64,000 nt of DNA from Chloroflexota bacterium (GTDB taxonomy: Bacteria; Chloroflexota; Anaerolineae; Anaerolineales; E44-bin32). The notes under the pieces are model-generated. The model searched no databases. It saw only the letters and a list, made by a program, of their open reading frames with translations, and was not told the DNA's origin. Location of the stretch: assembly GCA_022561215.1 (NCBI GenBank), contig JADFRQ010000001.1, positions 1 to 64,000 of the forward strand, given 5' to 3'. The translations under genes and the position numbers were made by a program. This document shows positions 34,002 to 43,049 of this stretch, piece after piece. Position 1 is the first letter of the stretch, and each line of letters begins with the position of its first letter.

Positions 34002-34496
34002 ATGATTCTCACGCTTGCTTTTTGGATCCACATGGCGGCGACAGTTGTTTGGATCGGAGGTCTTTTTTTTCAGGCAGCGATTTTGCCTGCAGCTGCAGGC
34101 AAAATATTATCGATTTCCCAGCAGGCTGCCTTGATGGAATCTATCCGCCGGCGATTTAATCCGCTGGCAGCACTTAGCCTTGCGTTATTGGTCGCGACAG
34201 GTCTGGTACAGATGACAGCAAACGTCAACTACAATGGTTTGCTCACTATAGACAACACCTGGGGTCTATCCATAGTTGCCAAACATGTGGCTATTGGCTT
34301 TATGGTGCTGGTGGGCATTGTGCAAACCTGGTGGCTGCAGCCTAGCCTTACCCGAGCCGTTTTCCTTCAATCCGTATCGCCCACCGATGAACACAGCCTG
34401 CAATCCTTGTTAAAGCGCAATCAGCTGCTTACACGAGTCAATTTTTCCGTTGCACTTTTGGTGCTCTTGCTTACCTCGGTCGCAAGAACTGCCTAG
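34002..34496 (+). CDS. CopD-like integral membrane protein
   Basis: A 164-residue protein with four predicted helices. The first carries the HMAATVVWIGGLFF motif typical of CopD/copper-export-like and related cytochrome b561-like membrane domains. A second block (SIVAKHVAIGFMVLVGIVQTWW) holds another conserved-looking His. The family is linked to copper handling or haem binding, but a specific job cannot be assigned here. It begins at ATG 34002 with GGAGGATAATTG upstream; the track's first codon is the TTG before it. Probably co-transcribed with the repeat protein upstream. Confidence 0.7.
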   Translation: MILTLAFWIHMAATVVWIGGLFFQAAILPAAAGKILSISQQAALMESIRRRFNPLAALSLALLVATGLVQMTANVNYNGLLTIDNTWGLSIVAKHVAIGFMVLVGIVQTWWLQPSLTRAVFLQSVSPTDEHSLQSLLKRNQLLTRVNFSVALLVLLLTSVARTA

Positions 34497-35044
34497 GCGC
34501 GAGTCCGGCCCGGTTGCTGCTGTCCATTCCAGACAAAATCGTGATGTGACCTACCCCACTTTGCCATTCCGAAATGAGGTAAAAGCCCGCAAGAGGTAAT
34601 CCAATGATTTTTCACCAGGCTGGTCGCCTCGTCGAAGGGAGTCCTCCTTCAGCGTGCGCTTCCTTCGAGATGACATATCTGGGCAAGGGGGATTTACGAC
34701 CATTTCAATCCTGAGCAGAATCCCTTCAGGAAATGAAGGGCAGGAATTCGTTTTCCATTCGCCTGGGTCCTCCATCACAGAAAACGAGATTCTTCACACC
34801 TTCGATGTTCAGCGTACATTCCCATTAATGTCATCCTGAGGCAATCTGTTTTGCCGAAGGATCCCGTTTACCAAAAGGTGGTCTCTCGACATTCGGAAAA
34901 CGAGATTCTTCACCCGCGCCATGCTCCGGCTCAGAATGACATCAAGGCAAGATAATTTACAGAGTGCAGCAAGAAGATTTACTTTCATTTCGCTCAAGCG
35001 ATTAGGTGTACAATTGGGCCTCCGCCAAACTTTCAGGGAATTCA
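34497..35044. repeat. Repeat-rich gap, no gene
   Basis: About 550 bp made largely of pieces of a dispersed repeat. CGAGATTCTTCAC occurs at 34785-34797 and again in the longer CGAGATTCTTCACCCGCGCC...GGCTCAGAATGACAT at 34901-34942. GTCATCCTGAGGC...GCCGAAGGATCCC sits between them, and TCGAAGGGAGTCC...CCTTCGAGATGACA at about 34633-34675 looks like a further diverged copy. No ORF with domain character is present. Confidence 0.55.
34901..34942 (-). repeat. Interspersed repeat copy (reverse of the 9.57 kb copy)
   Basis: CGAGATTCTTCAC...GGCTCAGAATGACAT; read on the minus strand this is ATGTCATTCTGAGCC...GTGAAGAATCTCG, the same core as at 9574-9610. Confidence 0.55.
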
Positions 35045-35995
35045 TTGCTTGAACTCATTTTTCTCGGAACTTCCGCTTCAGCACCTTCCGTCCGCCGCGG
35101 TCTTTCCGCGCAGATGGTCTCCCACCGAGATTATCGTTTCTTGGTTGATTGTGGCGAAGGCACACAACGTCAAATACTTCGCTCAGGTATCGGATTCCGA
35201 CGCTTAAATAAAATTCTAATCACCCATGGGCACTTGGACCATATCTTAGGTCTTGCGGGCTTGTTATCGACCTTTTCTCGCTGGGAAACCATTGATCATT
35301 TGGAAATCTGGGCTGGAGAATGGGCTTTGGATCGCATTCGCGATTTGCTCTTCAAAGTCGTCCTGCGCGGCGCAAAATCCTCGATTGAACTCGAATTACA
35401 TCCCATTCAGGCCGGTCAAATTTTTGAAGCGGATGGTTTTCAGGTATCCGCATTTCCCGTGATCCACCGCGGGCCAGGATGTTTTGGGTTCATTTTTGAG
35501 GAACCCGCTCGCCGACCATTCCTCCCTGAAAAGGCAGATAAGCTTGGAGTCCCGGCCGGCCCTATGCGTGGTCAATTGGTTCGAGGCGAGCCAGTAACCC
35601 TCTCCAGCGGGGTCCAGATTTTTCCGGATAATGTTCTTGGTTCGGTCCGTTCAGGAACACGACATATTCATATCGGGGATAGCGCGAAAATTGAAAATTT
35701 GGTCGATATCTGCAACCAAGCGGATAGTCTTGTTATCGAGGCAACCTACTTGGAAGGTGAAAGCGAGCTCGCGCGAAATTTTGGACACCTCACAGCTGCC
35801 CAAGCCGCAGGATTGGCCGTCAAAGCGAATGTTGGTCATCTCTTTCTTACCCATATTTCCCGGCGCTATCGAGAATCTCAAATACTCGAGGAAGCAAAAG
35901 CAATCTTCCCGCAATCCACAGTTGTGCGTGATTTTGATCATTTCCAGGTTCGGCGCGATGAAGTAAACCAAATAATGAAATATCGGCGATCATGA
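35045..35995 (+). CDS. rnz: Ribonuclease Z
   Basis: A 316-residue metallo-beta-lactamase-fold endonuclease that trims the 3' end of tRNA precursors, in keeping with tRNA genes here that lack encoded CCA. It shows LELIFLGTSASAPSVRRGLSAQMV, DCGEGTQRQIL, the zinc motif THGHLDHILGLAGLLSTFS, GDSAKIENLVDIC (usually GDT), the family-specific HLTAAQAAGLAVKANVGHLFLTH and ISRRY. I set the start at TTG 35045 because AGGGA lies 5 nt upstream and the protein begins directly with the family's first strand; the track's GTG at 35006 adds 13 residues. Confidence 0.92.
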   Translation: MLELIFLGTSASAPSVRRGLSAQMVSHRDYRFLVDCGEGTQRQILRSGIGFRRLNKILITHGHLDHILGLAGLLSTFSRWETIDHLEIWAGEWALDRIRDLLFKVVLRGAKSSIELELHPIQAGQIFEADGFQVSAFPVIHRGPGCFGFIFEEPARRPFLPEKADKLGVPAGPMRGQLVRGEPVTLSSGVQIFPDNVLGSVRSGTRHIHIGDSAKIENLVDICNQADSLVIEATYLEGESELARNFGHLTAAQAAGLAVKANVGHLFLTHISRRYRESQILEEAKAIFPQSTVVRDFDHFQVRRDEVNQIMKYRRS

Positions 35996-36032
35996 TGGAG
36001 GGCTGCCATATACAAGCAGATCCTTATGCAAA

Positions 36033-36329
36033 TCAAGATCCCCAAGGACGAACTTCAAAGGAAATTAATTCGCTATCGAGAATTTCCCAGTGCCGCAATA
36101 CGTTTTTAACCCGCGCCCCATGGGGACCATGCTCACACCAGGCGGCAATTATCTCGACTGCCGATTGATCGCCCTGGAAGACCGCTTCCACTCTTCCGTC
36201 TCTCAAATTACGAACCCATCCAACGAGGCCCAAACGTGTGGCCTCCTGGCGCATATAGTAGCGAAAACTTACTCCCTGGACTCTACCTTCAATTAATACA
36301 TGCGCCTGAACAAAATTTCCTTCATTCAA
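36033..36329 (-). CDS. Acylphosphatase
   Basis: A small enzyme hydrolysing acyl phosphates. The last 90-odd residues of the track ORF match the family: AHVLIEGRVQGVSFRYYMRQEATRLGLVGWVRNLRDGRVEAVFQGDQSAVEIIAAWCEHGPHGARV. They include the phosphate loop G-R-V-Q-G-V-x-F-R and the GWVRNLRDGRVE motif with the catalytic Asn. The N-terminal 79 residues of the track ORF have no family match and are probably not translated. I use TTG 36329 (about 98 residues), without a strong ribosome-binding site, so the start is uncertain. Confidence 0.88.
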   Translation of the reverse strand: MNEGNFVQAHVLIEGRVQGVSFRYYMRQEATRLGLVGWVRNLRDGRVEAVFQGDQSAVEIIAAWCEHGPHGARVKNVLRHWEILDSELISFEVRPWGS

Positions 36330-36926
36330 ATCGTTTCTCTCCGCGCTTGCAATTGAATATACACTCCTTTTGAGGAAATTCTTCGCCACAGTGCATTTTA
36401 TTCGATCTCTCTGTCTTCTAAGGGTTGTAGCGCAATTTGAGGCGAGTTGTGTAAGGGTGAAGCATGTGCCCAAAGTTTGCATTATCCAATTCCTATCCCC
36501 AGACGCTTCGCCCGCACAATTACGAGGGCATATTTTTATTTGAGGGATGAACCTTTCGAATAACAAGGCCGTAAGTTACCGTAAAAGGTGCAACGCACAT
36601 CGACCGTATTGGGTGCTGGACGCTTTAATGACGGCTACTTCGAGGTCGGAATCGGGGAAATGGCAATGTTTTCTAAGGTGTCGGGTACACATTCTCCGTC
36701 GTACTTATCTCCAGAGAAGATTCTGGAGTGCGCAACCTGAGCATAGCTCAGGCCTATGCTTGCGCGGCCGAGGCAGAGCTTCGGCACTCTGTAAGGCTAT
36801 TTTTTTAAATCGCCATTATACAAAGGGGGATTGCGTTGTGGACCAGGCCCCGACAAGCGCGCTTCTCCCGCTTGTTTTAGAGATTGTCTTTGACAATCTT
36901 ATGGACATGAAACAATCCGCATTTCC
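36330..36926. other. Gap between acylphosphatase and nuoN with a structured repeat
   Basis: About 600 bp with no convincing gene. It contains the multi-branched inverted repeat at 36726-36789 and a small hairpin AGATTGTC-TTT-GACAATCT at 36881-36899, about 28 nt after the nuoN stop. The small hairpin lacks a T-tract but may help end the nuo transcript. Confidence 0.4.
36726..36789. repeat. Branched palindrome able to form a three-way junction
   Basis: The outer stem GAGTGC/GCACTC (36726-36731 with 36784-36789) encloses a long hairpin GCGCAA..CCTGAGC-ATA-GCTCAGG..TTGCGC and a second hairpin CCGAGGC-AGA-GCTTCGG (36768-36784, one wobble). Such nested complementarity over 64 bp is not expected by chance; it resembles REP-like structured repeats. 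Confidence 0.6.
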
Positions 36927-38381
36927 CTACGGCACCAATCCAAATAGCCCGGTCCTACTTGCAAGATTCAGCAATGGTCCTGGAAAGATACCCAGCAGGA
37001 ACGTCCCTAGCGCTGTCAACCAGAGGGTAGCATTCAGCCATCGCTCAGAGCGCACCTGAGGATCTCCCGAGCGCATATACATAACGACGACGACGCGCAG
37101 GTAATAGTAAGCTGAAATCAAGGACGTAATTACGCCTACAAGCGCCAATCCGATCATGTTGGCATCTAATACCACCCGAAAGAGAAAGAACTTTCCAATA
37201 AATCCGGCCGTTGGCGGGACGCCAATCAATGAAAGCATAAATAAAGCCATGGCCAAAGCCAAGCCGGGATTCCTTTCGCCTAAGCCGGCATAATCGTCAA
37301 TGCTCAACCCGCCTCCATCGGCCCTTTCTAATGCCAGGATGACGCCCCAAGCCCCTAAATTGCTGACGGCATAAACAAAAAGGTAGAAGAGGGCTGCACT
37401 AATCGCATCAGGAGCAATATCAGAATCCACAATTGCCGGGAGCATCATAAAGATATAACCCGCATGCGAAATACTCGAATAGGCCATCATGCGCTTAATA
37501 TTTTGTTGAGCGATTGCGGCTATATTTCCCCAGATCAATGTCAAAGCGGCAACCCCAACAAGGATTGGCGCTAAGTTAGCGGCGATTTCGGGAAATCCAG
37601 CCAGGAATAGTCGCAATAGGGCAGCAAAGCCCCCTGCTTTTGCCCCCACAGACATTAACGCGGTAACCGAAGATGGTGCTCCGTCGTAAACATCCGGCGT
37701 CCACATATGGAACGGCACTACCGCAACTTTAAAACCCAAGCCCACAAGAATTAATACTGCGCCCACAGTAAGCAGCCCCAGATTGGAGACGCCACTAATC
37801 AGAACATTGTGGATCGCCTCAATCTCTGTTGTGCCTGTCGCCCCATACACCAACGCGATACCGTAAACAATAAAACCCGAGGCAAAGGCGCCCAGTAGAA
37901 AATATTTCATCGCAGCTTCTTCTGATTCTGGATTGGACTTTGCAGCAAACCCTGAAAGAACATAGAGCGGGACCGAAAGCAGCTCAAGCGCAAGAAACAC
38001 AATGATCAGGTCTCCCGCTTGCGCCATTAAGACCATTCCACTTACTGAAAAGAGAAGAAGTGTATAGTACTCTCCCTTAACAATCTTCCGACGCTGCAAG
38101 TAGTCATATGCCAGTGCAACGGAGATTACTCCCACGCCCAACAATAGAAGCTGCAAAAACGAGGAAAAACCATCTTGCACGATCATTCCGTTGAATGCGC
38201 GGTTACTTTCTTCGAAGCGCAGCAGGACCGGAATTGAGGCGAAACCCATTCCAGCAACAGCCAATAAGGCCGTCAGACCTTTTCGATCTGCGGGAATAAA
38301 GAGGTCTATCACCAACAGGATGCAAGCCCATGCGGCGACGATTATGAAAGGAAGCGCGACATTGAGATCCGCTGTAGTCAT
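36927..38381 (-). CDS. nuoN: NADH-quinone oxidoreductase subunit N
   Basis: A 484-residue antiporter-like membrane subunit of complex I with about 14 hydrophobic helices. The conserved proton-channel parts are visible: KYFLLGAFASGFIVYGIALVYGATGT, VPFHMWTPDVYDGAPSSVTALMSVGAKAGGFAALLR and the discontinuous-helix segment NIKRMMAYSSISHAGYI. It is the last gene of the operon, 3 bp after nuoM. It pumps protons at the membrane arm together with NuoL and NuoM. Confidence 0.96.
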   Translation of the reverse strand: MTTADLNVALPFIIVAAWACILLVIDLFIPADRKGLTALLAVAGMGFASIPVLLRFEESNRAFNGMIVQDGFSSFLQLLLLGVGVISVALAYDYLQRRKIVKGEYYTLLLFSVSGMVLMAQAGDLIIVFLALELLSVPLYVLSGFAAKSNPESEEAAMKYFLLGAFASGFIVYGIALVYGATGTTEIEAIHNVLISGVSNLGLLTVGAVLILVGLGFKVAVVPFHMWTPDVYDGAPSSVTALMSVGAKAGGFAALLRLFLAGFPEIAANLAPILVGVAALTLIWGNIAAIAQQNIKRMMAYSSISHAGYIFMMLPAIVDSDIAPDAISAALFYLFVYAVSNLGAWGVILALERADGGGLSIDDYAGLGERNPGLALAMALFMLSLIGVPPTAGFIGKFFLFRVVLDANMIGLALVGVITSLISAYYYLRVVVVMYMRSGDPQVRSERWLNATLWLTALGTFLLGIFPGPLLNLASRTGLFGLVP

Positions 38382-38384
38382 AGG

Positions 38385-39887
38385 TTAGCGCACCGCAATC
38401 GTTGCAGTTTGGATGACGGCCAAAACCTTTTCTACGGAAGGCGCCATCAAATTGAAAAATGGTTTCGGATAAAGACCAATCCAGAATATGAGCATCAGAA
38501 TTGGAACCAAAGTGATAATTTCTCTCACATTGAGATCCAAGAGGGCTTTATTTTCATCTTTATCGATCCGCCCCAGAAACATTTTCTGAAACATATTAAG
38601 CATATAGACCGCGGCCAAGATGACACCGAGCGTTGCAAATCCGGCGAACCAGGCCGAATTAATTGCCGGCGAGCCAAATGCACCAAGAAGAATTGCAAAT
38701 TCACCTACAAATCCATTCAATCCTGGAAGGCCCATGGAGGACAAGGTCACTATCAGGGTGATCACTGCATAAATAGGCATGACCTTCCACAGGCCCCCGA
38801 AAGCGTCCAATTCGCGGGTGTGTCGCCGCTCGTAAATCATTCCGACGATGAGGAAAAGCGCGCCAGTGCTCAATCCATGATTAACCATCTGCAGAATTCC
38901 ACCCTGAATTCCTTGCGCGTTAAGCGCGAAGAGCCCCAATACGACAAAGCCCAGATGGCTGACCGAAGAATAGGCGACAAGTTTTTTCGCGTCCTTCTGA
39001 GCGTACGACACCGCCGCTCCGTATAATATTCCAATCACGGCGAACAGCGCCATCCAGGGTGCAAAACGCACAGCTGCATTGGGAAATAGGGGAATATTGA
39101 AGCGTAAAAAGCCGTAGGTGCCCATTTTGAGCATAACACCGGCTAGAATGACGGAAGCTGCAGTGGGCGCTTCCACATGTGCATCGGGCAGCCAGGAATG
39201 CAGCGGCCACATGGGAACCTTAATCGCAAAAGCTGCGGCGAATGCCAGAAAAAGCCAGGTTTGGATATTCTCCGGGATCCCACCTTGCGCGATCAATTCT
39301 GGAACGGAGAATGTACCACCTTGCAACGCCAACCAAATAATCGCCAAGAGCATTAAGACAGATCCGGCCATCGTGTAAAGGAAAAATTTAATCGCCGCAT
39401 ACATTCTCCGGGATCCACCCCATATGCCGATTAAGAAATACATCGGCACAAGCGTAAATTCCCAAAAGATGTAAAAGAGGAAAAGATCCTGAGCGAGGAA
39501 TACACCAATCATGCCCACTTCGAGCAATAGGAAAAACACCATAAATTCCTTCACTCTTTCCTCGATCGCGGCCCATGATGAAAGAATGGCGATGGGGGTT
39601 AGAAACGTGGTCAGAAGAACAAGCAAAAGACTAAGGCCATCGACACCGAGATGATATTCGATGGTCCATTCGGCAATACGGATCCAGGGAAGTCGGATCA
39701 CCAGTTGCAAATCGGGATCATTGGGATCAAATAATGAGAGCAGCAGCAAGGAGATGGCAAAAGTAACAATTGAGGTCAGCAGTGCCGTCCAACGGATCGC
39801 CTTGATGCGCTTTCCAGGCAAGAATATCAGTATCAGGGTGCCCAGAATGGGTGAAAAGGTCACGAGTGTCAGAATAGTTGAGTCCAT
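38385..39887 (-). CDS. nuoM: NADH-quinone oxidoreductase subunit M
   Basis: A 500-residue antiporter-like subunit of complex I. Landmarks are YHLGVDGLSLLLVLLTTFLTPIAILSSW, EVGMIGVFLAQDLFLFYIFWEFTLVPMYFLIG with the key channel Glu, KVPMWPLHSWLPDAHVEAPTAASVILAGVMLKMGTYGFLR and KKLVAYSSVSHLGFVVLG. It is the middle proton-pumping unit of the membrane arm. It lies 10 bp after nuoL. Confidence 0.97.
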   Translation of the reverse strand: MDSTILTLVTFSPILGTLILIFLPGKRIKAIRWTALLTSIVTFAISLLLLSLFDPNDPDLQLVIRLPWIRIAEWTIEYHLGVDGLSLLLVLLTTFLTPIAILSSWAAIEERVKEFMVFFLLLEVGMIGVFLAQDLFLFYIFWEFTLVPMYFLIGIWGGSRRMYAAIKFFLYTMAGSVLMLLAIIWLALQGGTFSVPELIAQGGIPENIQTWLFLAFAAAFAIKVPMWPLHSWLPDAHVEAPTAASVILAGVMLKMGTYGFLRFNIPLFPNAAVRFAPWMALFAVIGILYGAAVSYAQKDAKKLVAYSSVSHLGFVVLGLFALNAQGIQGGILQMVNHGLSTGALFLIVGMIYERRHTRELDAFGGLWKVMPIYAVITLIVTLSSMGLPGLNGFVGEFAILLGAFGSPAINSAWFAGFATLGVILAAVYMLNMFQKMFLGRIDKDENKALLDLNVREIITLVPILMLIFWIGLYPKPFFNLMAPSVEKVLAVIQTATIAVR

Positions 39888-39897
39888 ATTTTTGCCT

Positions 39898-41946
39898 CTA
39901 GGAGGAGAATTGAATCAGGATGTAGCTCATTAAAATGAGCAGGCCAAAAAAAATGGATAATGCATAGTTGCGCACATAGCCCGTCTGCAGAGTACGGAGA
40001 CGAGAGGCGATCCCCTGGATCAATCGCGCAAGATTATTCGCCGCGCCGTCGATCACCTGAAGATCAAACCCTTCTGCGAGCCATCGGGTGCTGCGTTGAA
40101 ACGTGCGCGCCAACAAAGTATCGTGAACCCAATCGTGCAAAAAGCGCCAGTCCACAATTTCGGCGAGCGTAAACGCAAGGGCTTTGTACCTTTTGATAAA
40201 AAGCCAATCGTAGAATTCATCCACTCGATACTTGTTTTCCCAAAGGTCAAACAGCGGCCCCAAAAATCTGCGCATCGGATCTGCCGCATCACGTTGGCTG
40301 CCATAGACGCGCCAGGCAACAGCAAGCCCGGCCAGGGCAAATACGAATGAGAGCAGCGCGACGAGAACATTGAATTCGGTATGTTGGACTTGCTCCAACG
40401 TTAACTGCAACCATTTGCTCAACGACTGCAGTGTGGGCAGATTCAATATCCCGCCAAATGCAGCCAACACGGCAAGTGCGAGGAGGGGAACCGTCATGAT
40501 GGGTGGATTTTCCTTGGCATGCGCCGCGGCCTCCGATTTTGGCTCACCAAAGAAAACCATGAAAATTTGACGGCCAATGTAAAAAGCGGTCAAAATCGCC
40601 GCCAGCGTAAGCAAAATATAAATTAAAGTGCTATTTTCGCTGGCATCAGCAAGAATTTCGTCTTTGGAAAAGAAGCCAGCCAATGGAGGAATGCCGGCCA
40701 ACGCCAGCCCACCAATTAAATAAACCCAGAAAGTAATCTTCATTCGAGATCGCAGCCCACCCATGTTGCGCATATCTTGAGGGTCGAATGTCTCATGATT
40801 GGTTTGGCCAGAATCATGCAGCCCGCGTTCGACTCCCTGAATCACAGATCCCGATGAGAGAAAAAGGAGTGCCTTGAAAAAGGCATGCGCGATTAAATGA
40901 AAAATCCCCGCAACATAGGCGCCGAGACCCACGGCGGCTACCATGAACCCAAGCTGGCTGATGGTGGAATAGGCAAGGACACGTTTGATATCAAATTGCG
41001 CGACGGCGATGGAAGCTGCCAGAAGCGCCGTAACAGCGCCTATCAGGGCGACCAGATTCGAGGTGGCGGGCGCGAGCGCAAAAAGAACACTGCTGCGCAC
41101 GATGAGATAAATCCCCGCGGTAACCATCGTGGCGGCATGAATTAGCGCCGAGACCGGTGTGGGGCCCGCCATCGCATCCGGGAGCCATACAAAAAGCGGG
41201 ATTTGGGCTGATTTCCCGGTAACACCAAGCAATAGGAAAAGGGTGATCAGCGTAAGAACTGTAGTTCCTGCCCCCTCCGCTGATTGGAATACCTCATCAA
41301 ACTGCAGGCTTCCGAACGTCCAAAATATCAGGAACATGGCGATTAAAAAGCCAAAATCTCCGATGCGGTTGGTGATGAATGCTTTTTTCCCGGCAATTGC
41401 ATTTCCAATCCCATCTTTACCTTTTTCGTACCAAAATCCAATTAAGAGATAGGAACAAAGACCCACGCCCTCCCAACCCACAAACATCATCAAGTAATTA
41501 TCCGCGGTAATGAGGATCATCATTGCGGCGACGAATAAATTGAAGTAAATAAAGAATCTTGTAAAACGTCCCGGATCCCCTTGCAGGCGGACGTCTTCAT
41601 GCATATATCCGATGGCGTAAATATGGATAAGCGTACTTACGCCAGCGACCATTAATGACATTGCCACTGACAGGCTGTCAATTTTAAGTGCCCAGGATAT
41701 GTTCAGCGTTCCGATTGATATCCAATCGGCCACCATCACACGTATTCCATCCGGAGTGTTCTGCAAAGCGGCAAATTGGAGCAGCGCGGTGACAAACGAA
41801 AGGCCCACTGCTGCGCTGGCAATCGTCCCTACCCAACGTTCGCTAAGCCTCCTTCCAATAAATAGATTAATCACCAATCCCATAATAGGGAAGGCAATGA
41901 TTAAGGGTGCCAGTGCAAATAGATCACGCGTTGCAGCTCCGTTCAA
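39898..41946 (-). CDS. nuoL: NADH-quinone oxidoreductase subunit L
   Basis: A 682-residue distal antiporter-like subunit of complex I. It has GDPGRFTRFFIYFNLFVAAMMILITADNYLMMFVGWEGVGLCSYLLIGFWY, AFITNRIGDFGFLIAMFLIFW, PLFVWLPDAMAGPTPVSALIHAATMVTAGIYLI and KRVLAYSTISQLGFM. The C-terminal region carries the long lateral helix and the final membrane anchor expected for NuoL. It lies 26 bp after nuoK. Its length is a little above the E. coli protein (613). Confidence 0.97.
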   Translation of the reverse strand: MNGAATRDLFALAPLIIAFPIMGLVINLFIGRRLSERWVGTIASAAVGLSFVTALLQFAALQNTPDGIRVMVADWISIGTLNISWALKIDSLSVAMSLMVAGVSTLIHIYAIGYMHEDVRLQGDPGRFTRFFIYFNLFVAAMMILITADNYLMMFVGWEGVGLCSYLLIGFWYEKGKDGIGNAIAGKKAFITNRIGDFGFLIAMFLIFWTFGSLQFDEVFQSAEGAGTTVLTLITLFLLLGVTGKSAQIPLFVWLPDAMAGPTPVSALIHAATMVTAGIYLIVRSSVLFALAPATSNLVALIGAVTALLAASIAVAQFDIKRVLAYSTISQLGFMVAAVGLGAYVAGIFHLIAHAFFKALLFLSSGSVIQGVERGLHDSGQTNHETFDPQDMRNMGGLRSRMKITFWVYLIGGLALAGIPPLAGFFSKDEILADASENSTLIYILLTLAAILTAFYIGRQIFMVFFGEPKSEAAAHAKENPPIMTVPLLALAVLAAFGGILNLPTLQSLSKWLQLTLEQVQHTEFNVLVALLSFVFALAGLAVAWRVYGSQRDAADPMRRFLGPLFDLWENKYRVDEFYDWLFIKRYKALAFTLAEIVDWRFLHDWVHDTLLARTFQRSTRWLAEGFDLQVIDGAANNLARLIQGIASRLRTLQTGYVRNYALSIFFGLLILMSYILIQFSS

Positions 41947-41972
41947 AGATCAATGCTCCTTATGCCAAAACT

Positions 41973-42278
41973 TCAGCCTTTTAGTTGGCTGATTTGGTCG
42001 ATATCTATATTGCCTCTTGATCGATAGATCGACACGATCATGGACAGCCCAATGGCGACCTCTGCCGCGCCGACAGCGATCACGAAGAAGACGAGTACTT
42101 GTCCTGTATGTGCCTCGAAGGCACGCGCAAACGCAATAAATGCCAGGTTCGCCGAATTAAGCATGAGCTCGATGGACATTAAAATAACAATTGAATTCCT
42201 GCGAATCAAGACGCCAAGCACCCCAAGAATAAAGAGGACCCCGGAGAGAGCGAGAAAATAATTGGTTGGGATGGTCAT
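41973..42278 (-). CDS. nuoK: NADH-quinone oxidoreductase subunit K
   Basis: A 101-residue three-helix membrane subunit of complex I. FILGVLGVLIRRNSIVILMSIELMLNSANLAFIAF contains the conserved buried glutamate in IELMLN, and a second Glu stands in FFVIAVGAAEVAIGLSMIV. Both line the central proton path. The start overlaps the nuoJ stop by 4 bp. Confidence 0.97.
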   Translation of the reverse strand: MTIPTNYFLALSGVLFILGVLGVLIRRNSIVILMSIELMLNSANLAFIAFARAFEAHTGQVLVFFVIAVGAAEVAIGLSMIVSIYRSRGNIDIDQISQLKG

Positions 42279-42784
42279 CCGGTTTCTCTTTGAGCAAGGA
42301 TAATTGCCCCGACCATGGCTACCAGCAAGAGCACAGAAGTTACCTCAAATGGCAGCAGATAGAAATTAAAAAGTAGTTTTCCAATGGATTGCGGGCTTCC
42401 AAAGGCTGCAGATATAGCTTCGATCTGGGGAAGAACGTCTTGTTGAGCAAAAAAAAGGATGAAGGCAAATTCAAGGATTAACGCACCACTTAAGAGAATT
42501 GCGATAGGTGGTTGCCAGGGCATACTTATTCCTTCTGCGGCCATATCAGTACCCAGCAACATGATGACAAACAGAAAAAGCACCATTATTGCCCCCGCAT
42601 AAATCGTCACCTGCACCATCGCAATAAATGGTGCATTGAGAAGCAAAAACAGAACAGCGATTGTGACGAAATTCAACACCAAAAACATTGCCGAATAAAC
42701 CGAATTTTTGCTCACCAGCATGCCGATCGCAGAAAGTATGGCAATGACTGCCAGGATGAAAAAAAGAATTAATTGCGTTGACAT
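42275..42784 (-). CDS. nuoJ: NADH-quinone oxidoreductase subunit J
   Basis: A 169-residue five-helix membrane subunit of complex I. It shows the family helix NAPFIAMVQVTIYAGAIMVLFLFVIMLLG, which holds the pi-bulge tyrosine-glycine region, and a C-terminal LPFEVTSVLLLVAMVGAIILAQRE. It is the first gene after the 265-bp repeat-containing interval that follows nuoI, with GGGAATTT before its ATG. It overlaps nuoK. Confidence 0.96.
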   Translation of the reverse strand: MSTQLILFFILAVIAILSAIGMLVSKNSVYSAMFLVLNFVTIAVLFLLLNAPFIAMVQVTIYAGAIMVLFLFVIMLLGTDMAAEGISMPWQPPIAILLSGALILEFAFILFFAQQDVLPQIEAISAAFGSPQSIGKLLFNFYLLPFEVTSVLLLVAMVGAIILAQRETG

Positions 42785-43049
42785 AAATTCCCATTCGTTA
42801 ATACGTCGATCAGTAAATGCGTTAATGGGTTCATAAGCAACCGAGTGACGCGTGAATCAGTAGATCTGGTCATTTATGGTTCAACTTTTATACTTCATCG
42901 TCAAAATGTAAGGGTGTTAATGAGTTTATGAGTAAACGAGTGATCACTTTTTATCTCTTAACTTTTCAACTTTTTCACTTCTTCCCAGCTTTCCAAATAC
43001 CTGATTTTCCGATTACGCTTTATCTCTTTCCCCTTCTTCCTATCGACGC
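42785..43049. repeat. AT-rich repeat interval inside the nuo operon (nuoI-nuoJ)
   Basis: 265 bp with no gene. The left part has staggered, imperfect copies of short words (gttaatacg, cgttaatggg, gtgttaatgagttt, gagtaaacgagtgatcac). The right part is pyrimidine-rich (ctcttaacttttcaactttttcacttcttccc) and ends with gattttccgattacg. Both halves match the style of the 5483-5816 gap, including a GATTACG near the right side, so the two are probably the same kind of element. All other nuo junctions are at most about 76 bp. Confidence 0.5.

Noticed and set aside
36033-36566. Long form (177 residues) of the acylphosphatase
   Set aside because: The first 79 residues have no family match and the family is about 90 residues; the short form is preferred.
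42785-43049. CRISPR-like array in the nuo gap
   Set aside because: The repeated words are short and irregular, with no constant repeat and no unique spacers.
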